From JAIBJN01 sp035461525 (lineage in GTDB: Bacteria; Actinomycetota; Thermoleophilia; Gaiellales; Gaiellaceae), in assembly GCA_035461525.1 (NCBI GenBank), contig DATHVD010000048.1:1-64000 (forward strand): 64,000 nucleotides of DNA. The letters are read 5' to 3'. A model generated the notes under the pieces. The model made no database searches. It was given only the letters and a program-made list of their open reading frames with translations, and was not told the origin of the DNA. The position numbers and the translations under genes were made by a program. This document shows positions 58,602 through 64,000 of the stretch, in pieces. The stretch's first letter is position 1. Every line of letters begins with the position of its first letter.

Positions 58602-59651
58602 GTGAAGCTGATCATCCAGATTCCCTGTCTGAACGAGGCGGCGACGCTGCCCACCACGCTGGCCGACCTGCCGCGCAGCGTGCCCGGGTTCGACACGGTC
58701 GAATGGCTCGTCATCGACGACGGGTCAACGGACGGCACCGCCCGCGTGGCGCGCGGAGCGGGGGTCGACCACATCCTGCGCTTCAACGCGAACAAGGGGC
58801 TGGCGGTCGCCTTCCAGGCCGGGATGGACGCCTGCCTGAAGCTCGGCGCCGACGTGATCGTCAACACCGACGCCGACAACCAGTACTGCGGCGAGGACGT
58901 CCTGCGGCTCGTGGAGCCGATCCTCGCGCGCCGGGCCGACATGGTCATCGGGGATCGCCAGGTGCAGAGCCATCCGGAGTTCTCGCGCACGAAGAAGACC
59001 TTGCAGCGGCTCGGATCCTGGGTCGTTCGGCGAGCGTCGGGAACCGAGGTTCCCGACGCCACCTCCGGGTTCCGCGCGTATACCCGCGACGCCGCCCTGC
59101 GCCTGAACGTGGTGTCGAGCTTCAGCTACACGCTGGAGACGCTCATCCAGGCGGGCAAGTCCGACATCGCCGTCGTGAGCGTCCCCGTCCGCACGAACCC
59201 GAAGACGCGCGAGTCGCGGCTCTTCAAGTCGACGTTCGAGTACGTCAAGCGCTCCGTCGGCACGATCCTCCGGATCTGGACGATGTACGGCCCGCTGCCG
59301 GCGTTCCTCCTGCCGGCATTGATCTTCGGGGTGGTCGGCGCGGGGCTCGTCGGTCGGTTCCTGTGGCACTACTTCTTCACGCCCGGCCCCACGGGCCATG
59401 TCCAGTCCGTCGTGCTGGGAGCGGCCCTGCTCATAGTCGGGTTCATGCTCGTGATGCTCGGGATCATCAGCGACATGCTGCGCGCGAACCGCGTCCTCAC
59501 CGAGAGGACGCTTCATCGCGTTCGGCACATCGAGCTGGCGCTCGGCGTGCCGCCCGACGTCTCGCTCGAGGACGTCGCGGCGGAGGAGCACCTCGCCGAG
59601 GAGAGGCGCGGAGCGCGCTCGGTGCCGGCCGGCCACTCGTCCACCGGCTGA
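58602..59651 (+). CDS. GT2 glycosyltransferase with C-terminal membrane helices
   Basis: 349 residues from GTG 58602, giving (M)KLIIQIPCLNEAATLPTTL, the ordinary GT2 start; ATG 58533 would add 23 residues. WLVIDDGSTDGTARVA and NTDADNQYCGEDV (DxD) are the nucleotide-sugar and metal sites. PDATSGFRAYTRDAALRLNV resembles dolichyl-phosphate mannosyltransferases. Two transmembrane helices (LLPALIFGVVGAGLVGRFLW and VVLGAALLIVGFMLVML) suggest a polyprenyl-phosphate-sugar synthase. Such a product would feed the GT-C proteins of the window. Confidence 0.88.
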   Translation: MKLIIQIPCLNEAATLPTTLADLPRSVPGFDTVEWLVIDDGSTDGTARVARGAGVDHILRFNANKGLAVAFQAGMDACLKLGADVIVNTDADNQYCGEDVLRLVEPILARRADMVIGDRQVQSHPEFSRTKKTLQRLGSWVVRRASGTEVPDATSGFRAYTRDAALRLNVVSSFSYTLETLIQAGKSDIAVVSVPVRTNPKTRESRLFKSTFEYVKRSVGTILRIWTMYGPLPAFLLPALIFGVVGAGLVGRFLWHYFFTPGPTGHVQSVVLGAALLIVGFMLVMLGIISDMLRANRVLTERTLHRVRHIELALGVPPDVSLEDVAAEEHLAEERRGARSVPAGHSSTG

Positions 59652-59715
59652 CCGTGGGCTTCTCCGCGCCGCTCGCTCCCGTCGACGCAGGCGCCCGCCC
59701 TGAGGGGGCTACGGG

Positions 59716-61470
59716 CTAGGCTCGGCCGGACGCGCGGCGCGGGGCGAGGTCCTTCGCAGCCGCGCGCCGCACCTCGTCCGCGATCTCCAGGATCTCGTAG
59801 TCCTCGGCGTACCAGGCGCGGAGGGCGGCGATGCCCTTGGCGCTCAGGCCTCGGTGCTCGGAATAGTCGGTGCGATGCGCGTTCACGTCGTCCCGGGGAA
59901 GCATCTGGTCTCTCGGGAGGTCGAGCAGCTCCTTGAGGATCTCCCAGTCCTCGTCGAGCGTCTCCTGCCTGGCTACGTACAGCACCCTGTCGAGGTGACG
60001 GCGGAAGTAGTCGGGCGTGCCCGTCCAGTTGGTGAGGGGGCGGTTCACATGCTGGATCGACCGCATGGCGGTCTCCGCGCGCTGTCGCCCCGGGCCGCGG
60101 GGCTTGGCGAGCGCGTCCGCCAGCTCTCGAGCCGTGGGGAACCACTCGAAGGCCTGGCGCTCGCCGGCCGACCACTCGTGGTCGTAGCGGGGCGCGCCCT
60201 TTCGGAGCCGGCTGAAGTATCCGGACAGGAAGCGGGATACCGGGTCGCGGAGACTGAGCACCGCGACCTCGTCCTCGGCGAGGTCGGCGAGGAGAAAGCT
60301 GTGGCCGTGGTTCTCGATCCGGCCCCAGGGGGAGACGAGCTCACCGCCAGTCTGCTCCTGAGCTGCCCGCATGGCGTGGAGAAGCGCGGTGCCGCCGGAC
60401 TTGGAGACGTGGAGGACGTGGACCGTGGACGAGGGCGGCGTGTTGCCCCGTGATGACGGTTCCCGCCCGTGGGCCCTCTTCGAGCCCTCGCCGGCGTGGC
60501 GGCTTCGGCTCGATCGCCTCGCGGGGGCGGCCGACGAGGCTCTCGGCCTCGGTCCGGGCATGCGCGTCCAGCCGAAGTCGCGGCCGAGGAGCTCGGCCAG
60601 GCGGGCGTTCGGCTCTGCGAAGTGCTCCTCCAGCCGCTCCCGGAGCTCGGGGGCGATGGGCGCGTACGAGGCCTTGTTCCGGGTCGCGAAGCGCTTGGGC
60701 TCCCATGGGCGCAGGCCGACGTGGTCGAGCACCTGGCGGTAGATTCCGGCCGGATCGGCGAGCATGTCCTCGGCGCGGAGGACCAGGAGTTGCTCGCGGG
60801 GGAAGTGCTCGAGCCAGCGCTCGAGCTGCCCCGCGTAGAGGCCGCGCGCGAGGTAGGCGGAGTGGCGGTGGTGGTGGTGCCTGCGCCGGCCCTTCTTGTC
60901 GAAGCGCGGGCGCACGTCCCAGATCCAGCGCTCGGCGCGGGCCAGCCGCTCGGGCTCGGCCTCGATCGCCTCCTCGAAGGAGAGCGGCTCCCAGCCCTTG
61001 CGGCGCATGAGCTGGTAGTGCGAGTACGCCCGCTCGACCGGGTCGCGCAGGAGGGCGACGAGACGGACCTCCGGCAGCGACTCCGCGACGCGCTCGGGGA
61101 CGGCGGGGTGGAAGAGGTAGTAGGGGGTCGCCTCACCCGCGACGAGGTCGCCGCCGCGGCGGCGGGCAAGCCGGCGGGAGAGCTCGAGCGGGAAGAACGA
61201 GCGGTACCAGTCGAGGCCCCGCCAGTACCGCTCGTCGAAGAAGTGCAGCTCCTTCGGCCAGTTGATCGTCGTCTCGCCTCCGCTCGGAGCGGCGACGTCG
61301 GGGTGCCGGCTCAGATAGTGGAAGAGCGAGGTAGTGCCCGCGCGCTGGGCGCCGATGACGAGGAACGACGGGAGGATGCGAGCGTGCCGGGTGGCGACGT
61401 CGAAGCGGCGTCGGACAGGCCTCAGAACCCGGCCGACGCGCTGAACCCTCCCCCGCATCGGCGCGATCAT
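59716..61470 (-). CDS. Tandem double sulfotransferase
   Basis: 584 residues with two complete sulfotransferase domains. Domain 1 (about 33-305): P-loop FLVIGAQRAGTTSLFHYL (36-53), 3'-phosphate motif LLRDPVERAYSHY (140-152). Domain 2 (about 349-575): P-loop HVLHVSKSGGTALLHAM (351-367), 3'-phosphate motif SLRDPVSRFLSGYF (406-419). They are joined by a basic, low-complexity linker (about 305-348). Domain 1 also has a His cluster (198-203). The domains are of different subfamilies, so this is a fusion, not a simple duplication. ATG 61470 or ATG 61458 may start it. It lies beside the ABC exporter genes. Confidence 0.88.
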   Translation of the reverse strand: MIAPMRGRVQRVGRVLRPVRRRFDVATRHARILPSFLVIGAQRAGTTSLFHYLSRHPDVAAPSGGETTINWPKELHFFDERYWRGLDWYRSFFPLELSRRLARRRGGDLVAGEATPYYLFHPAVPERVAESLPEVRLVALLRDPVERAYSHYQLMRRKGWEPLSFEEAIEAEPERLARAERWIWDVRPRFDKKGRRRHHHHRHSAYLARGLYAGQLERWLEHFPREQLLVLRAEDMLADPAGIYRQVLDHVGLRPWEPKRFATRNKASYAPIAPELRERLEEHFAEPNARLAELLGRDFGWTRMPGPRPRASSAAPARRSSRSRHAGEGSKRAHGREPSSRGNTPPSSTVHVLHVSKSGGTALLHAMRAAQEQTGGELVSPWGRIENHGHSFLLADLAEDEVAVLSLRDPVSRFLSGYFSRLRKGAPRYDHEWSAGERQAFEWFPTARELADALAKPRGPGRQRAETAMRSIQHVNRPLTNWTGTPDYFRRHLDRVLYVARQETLDEDWEILKELLDLPRDQMLPRDDVNAHRTDYSEHRGLSAKGIAALRAWYAEDYEILEIADEVRRAAAKDLAPRRASGRA

Positions 61471-61498
61471 AGCCGAGCCGCCTGCCCGCCCCGGCTGC

Positions 61499-62329
61499 TC
61501 AGATGTCTTCCTCCGCGGGGTCGCTCTCGCCGACGTCGAGGAAGCGCTTGTACGCCTCGATCACGCTTTCCGGCTCGTCGCGCATCTGGATCCGGCCCTC
61601 GTGCATCCAGATCACCTCGTCGCAGAGCTTGCGGATGCTGTTCAGGCCGTGGCTGACGAGGAAGATCGTGCGCGCCTGGGAGCAGAGCTCCCGCATCTTC
61701 TCGAACGACTTCTCCTTGAAGCGCGCGTCCCCGACCGAGAGGGCCTCGTCGATGAGGAGGATGTCCGGATCCATGTTCACGGCCACGGAGAAGGCGAGCC
61801 GGCCGTACATCCCGGACGAGTACGTCCGCATGGGCATCTCCATGAAGTCGCCCAGCTCGGAGAACTTCGCGATCTCGTCGTACTTCGCCTCCACCTCCTC
61901 GCGGGAGAGCCCGGCGGCGAGGCCTCCGAGGACGACGTTCTGGCGGCCGCTGAGCTGGCCGTTGAAGCCGACGCCGAGCGCGAGCAGCGTGCTCACGCGG
62001 CCGTGCACCTCCACTCGCCCCTCGTTCGGGGGGAGAATGCCGGCGACGGTGCGCATGAGCGTCGACTTGCCTGCCCCGTTGACGCCGATGATGCCGAGCA
62101 CCGTCCCGTGCGGGACCTCGAAGGAGACGTCGCGCACGGCGCGGATCTCGCGAACCGTGCGCTCGCGCCGCCCCAGCCGGACGAGGGTCTTCTTCAGGGT
62201 CGGCTTCTTGTCCACGGCCGTCCGGTAGGTCACGGACAGGCCTTCGACCTTGACCGCGAAGTCGGCCGGGGCGGCCGGGAGCTCCTCGACGGAGACGGCC
62301 GGACGGTCAGAGGCGAACGGCAAACTCAC
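61499..62329 (-). CDS. Polysaccharide/teichoic acid ABC exporter, ATP-binding subunit (Wzt/TagH type)
   Basis: 276 residues. Walker A GVNGAGKSTLM, signature SSGMYGRLAFSVA, Walker B ILLIDEALSVGD and switch HGLNSI. The N-terminal VKVEGLSVTYRTAVDKKPTLKKTLVRLGRRE and YDEIAKFSELGDFMEMPMRTYS are typical of the export family for lipid-linked polymers. There is no C-terminal glycan-recognition domain. Overlaps the permease gene by 23 bases. Confidence 0.93.
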   Translation of the reverse strand: MSLPFASDRPAVSVEELPAAPADFAVKVEGLSVTYRTAVDKKPTLKKTLVRLGRRERTVREIRAVRDVSFEVPHGTVLGIIGVNGAGKSTLMRTVAGILPPNEGRVEVHGRVSTLLALGVGFNGQLSGRQNVVLGGLAAGLSREEVEAKYDEIAKFSELGDFMEMPMRTYSSGMYGRLAFSVAVNMDPDILLIDEALSVGDARFKEKSFEKMRELCSQARTIFLVSHGLNSIRKLCDEVIWMHEGRIQMRDEPESVIEAYKRFLDVGESDPAEEDI

Positions 62330-63179
62330 GCTCCCTCGAGACGAAGACCAGGAACCCGACCACCAGCGCGCCCACGGCCCACGCGAGCCCGGCGCCGAGG
62401 TAGGCGGGCGTCGGCGCCTTCCCCTCCGCGAGCGCCTCGCTCAGGGAGGCGAGCATGGGGAAGAGCGGGTTCGCCCAGAGGATCGGCTCGAACCGCTCGG
62501 GCACCTCGTGCGCGTAGTAGATGATCGGCGAGGCGTAGAGCCAGATGCGCGTGAAGTAGGGCAGGAAGTTGGCGAGGTCGCGGAAGTAGACCTGCGCGGT
62601 CGCCATCAGCATCGCCGTTCCGAGCCCGAAGACGACGAGGAACCCGAAGATCGGGAGAGACCAGAGCATGTGCGGCCCGACCGGCAGGCCCGCGACGACG
62701 AACATGATCGCGAAGAGGAGCAGGGTGGGGACGAAGCGCATGAACCCGGTGACCACGGCCGCGAGCGGCAGGAGGCTGCGGGGGAACGCCGAGTTGAGGA
62801 TGAGCTTGCCGCCGCTCGTGACCGACTTGGCGCCCTGCGAGACCGAGCCGCTGACGAGCCGGAACGCGAAGAGGCAGAGCATCAGGTGGGCGAGGAACTC
62901 CGTACCCCGGCTCCCGCCCCGGACGATCGTGACGAGGGCCATGAGGACGAGCGCGAGGAAGAGCGGGTTGAGGATCAACCAGAGCTGCCCGAAGAAGGTG
63001 TTGAAGTGCTGGGCACGAAGGTTCGCCCGCGAGAGCTCGAGCACGAAGTGCCGCCGCCGCCACAGCTCCCGCAGATAGGCCCCGAGCGGAGGCAGGCCCG
63101 CGCGGTGGGGCTCGTAGACCTGCACCTCGGCCGCGTAGTCGATGCCGCGCCCGCGGCGGCCCTCCACCACGGCGCTCAT
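62307..63179 (-). CDS. Polysaccharide ABC exporter, permease subunit (Wzm/TagG type)
   Basis: 290 residues, six membrane helices of the ABC2 type. LRELWRRRHFVLELSRANLRAQHFNTFFGQLWLILNPLFLALVLMAL-like N-terminal region (about 34-80) with the conserved QLWLILNPL, and FFRDLANFLPYFTRIWLYASPIIYY-like region near 215-240. Exports the finished lipid-linked glycan across the membrane with the Wzt-type ATPase. Confidence 0.92.
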   Translation of the reverse strand: MSAVVEGRRGRGIDYAAEVQVYEPHRAGLPPLGAYLRELWRRRHFVLELSRANLRAQHFNTFFGQLWLILNPLFLALVLMALVTIVRGGSRGTEFLAHLMLCLFAFRLVSGSVSQGAKSVTSGGKLILNSAFPRSLLPLAAVVTGFMRFVPTLLLFAIMFVVAGLPVGPHMLWSLPIFGFLVVFGLGTAMLMATAQVYFRDLANFLPYFTRIWLYASPIIYYAHEVPERFEPILWANPLFPMLASLSEALAEGKAPTPAYLGAGLAWAVGALVVGFLVFVSREREFAVRL

Positions 63180-63218
63180 CGCGCAGCCCCTTTCTGCTTC
63201 GAGTCCATCGGGTGCAGG

Positions 63219-64000
63219 TTAGACGCTGGTCCGCCCGGTGACGGCCGCCGGCGGCAACTCCAGGGCCGGGGCGTCCCCGGCGAGCGCGTCCACCAGCCCG
63301 TCGAGGTCGGCGAAGGCCGTGTCCCGGAGGGCGACCCGCGCCGCCTCGTCCCGCTCCGGCTCGTCGCTCGTCCAGAAGCTCGCGTGCCGACTCCCGGCAC
63401 CGTGGTGGTAGACGAGGTCGCCGTAGATCCCCGCGAGCAGGAAGTGCGGATTCCACGCGTTCGAGCGGCGCAGGCCGGACACGCGCCCGCCGGCCCCGAG
63501 GACGGCCTCCGTGAGTCGCTGCCCGACGTCCTGGCCGCCTCCCTTGCGCGTGAACTCGACGCCCAGGCGCCGGAGCGTCTCGAGGCGCGCGGCGCAGCAG
63601 CTCGGATGGACGTAGGGCCGGATCCGGGGCGCCATCTCGTCGCGCCACACGCCGGCGATCCAGGCGCCGCGGGCCAGCCGCCCGAGCAGGTTCTCGAGCC
63701 ATCCGTCGCGAACGGGGAAGCAGTCCGTGTCGAGCGTGACCACGTTCTCTGTCCCCTCCGGGACCAGACGGAGGAGGCGGTCGAGCGCGCGACCGTGGCG
63801 GACATCGTCCTCGTCCCGGCCGAACACCGTCACACGCGGGCTCGCCTCGAGGAAGGCGTGCTGCTCCGGCAGGGAGGAGTTGTCCCAGACGAGGATGTCG
63901 TACGCCGACGGGTCCGTGTGCCGTTCGAGCTGCCGCAGGCAGACCTCGATCCACGGAAAGCGTCGGGCCTCCTCGACGTCGAACGGCGACGCGCTGTGGC
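63219..64000 (-). CDS. GT2-like glycosyltransferase (N-terminus beyond the window)
   Basis: At least 259 residues; the frame runs through the right edge. RFPWIEVCLRQLERHTDPS, YDILVWDNSSLPEQHAFLE and TLDTDCFPVRDGWLENLLG (with a DTD metal site) fit a GT2-type fold. VYHHGAGSRHASFWTS lies towards the C-terminus. Probably transcribed with the permease gene (39-base gap). Acceptor unknown. Confidence 0.78.
   Translation of the reverse strand, partial: HSASPFDVEEARRFPWIEVCLRQLERHTDPSAYDILVWDNSSLPEQHAFLEASPRVTVFGRDEDDVRHGRALDRLLRLVPEGTENVVTLDTDCFPVRDGWLENLLGRLARGAWIAGVWRDEMAPRIRPYVHPSCCAARLETLRRLGVEFTRKGGGQDVGQRLTEAVLGAGGRVSGLRRSNAWNPHFLLAGIYGDLVYHHGAGSRHASFWTSDEPERDEAARVALRDTAFADLDGLVDALAGDAPALELPPAAVTGRTSV

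Noticed and set aside
1..64000. CRISPR arrays, insertion sequences, rRNA and tRNA genes
   Set aside because: No regularly spaced repeats, transposase motifs, rRNA-like blocks or cloverleaf sequences were seen in any gap.

Overview
The window is a gene-dense, very GC-rich stretch of bacterial chromosome. It uses GTG starts heavily, has many 1- and 4-base stop/start overlaps, and carries menaquinone rather than ubiquinone genes made by the futalosine route (mqnA, mqnC, mqnE). It also has a split cytochrome bc complex (Rieske, cytochrome b, subunit IV fused to cytochrome c). Together these suggest a deep-branching actinobacterium of the Thermoleophilia/Gaiellales type. This is inference: there is no rRNA or tRNA gene in the window to confirm it.

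Layout. 1-3.7 kb: end of a lipid kinase, then E1-alpha, E1-beta and E2 of a 2-oxo acid dehydrogenase. 3.8-7.7 kb: CHRD protein, a cysteine-less thioredoxin-like protein, a small membrane protein, a phosphodiesterase-type phosphatase, Pcm methyltransferase and an unknown. 7.7-11.2 kb: GtrA and two GT-C type membrane proteins. 11.1-13 kb (minus): YmdB-type phosphoesterase and a degenerate M23 protein. 13-17.8 kb: ABC-2 exporter, hemB, hemL and an unknown. 17.8-27.9 kb: respiration and menaquinone block (UbiD, qcrABC, UbiX, menG, polyprenyl synthase, mqnE, a VOC protein, mqnA, mqnC). 28-33.7 kb: methyltransferase remnant, phosphodiester glycosidase, DedA, sugar aminotransferase, and nucleotide-sugar dehydratase. 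33.8-35.2 kb: a frameshifted PhoX pseudogene. 35.2-41.4 kb: DUF354 glycosyltransferase, LysR regulator with an iron-type dehydrogenase, a duplicated-domain unknown, rsgA and an MFS transporter.

41.5-47.4 kb is one tight operon: a short fumarate reductase/SdhA-like flavoprotein, two-subunit class I fumarase, phosphosulfolactate synthase (ComA), APS reductase, APS kinase and ATP sulfurylase. It activates sulfate to APS and PAPS, reduces APS to sulfite, and has an enzyme that can fix sulfite onto PEP.

47.4-64 kb is a surface-glycan locus unusually rich in PAPS sulfotransferases. There are six sulfotransferase domains in five proteins, one fused to a GT2 glycosyltransferase and one a tandem double sulfotransferase. 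They sit with glycosyltransferases, methyltransferases, a flippase-like protein, a large GT-C type membrane protein and a Wzm/Wzt ABC exporter. Lying directly beside the PAPS-making operon, the region reads as a module for making, sulfating and exporting a cell-surface polymer or glycolipid. This is the most interesting system in the window.

Gene expression also stands out. At least nine genes have a TANNNT-like -10 hexamer ending 7-9 bases before the start codon, which predicts leaderless mRNAs. Several genes (a YmdB-type phosphoesterase, E1-beta, a phosphatase, a membrane protein) have CTG, GTT or ACG where the family's start methionine is expected. No CRISPR array, insertion sequence, rRNA or tRNA was seen.
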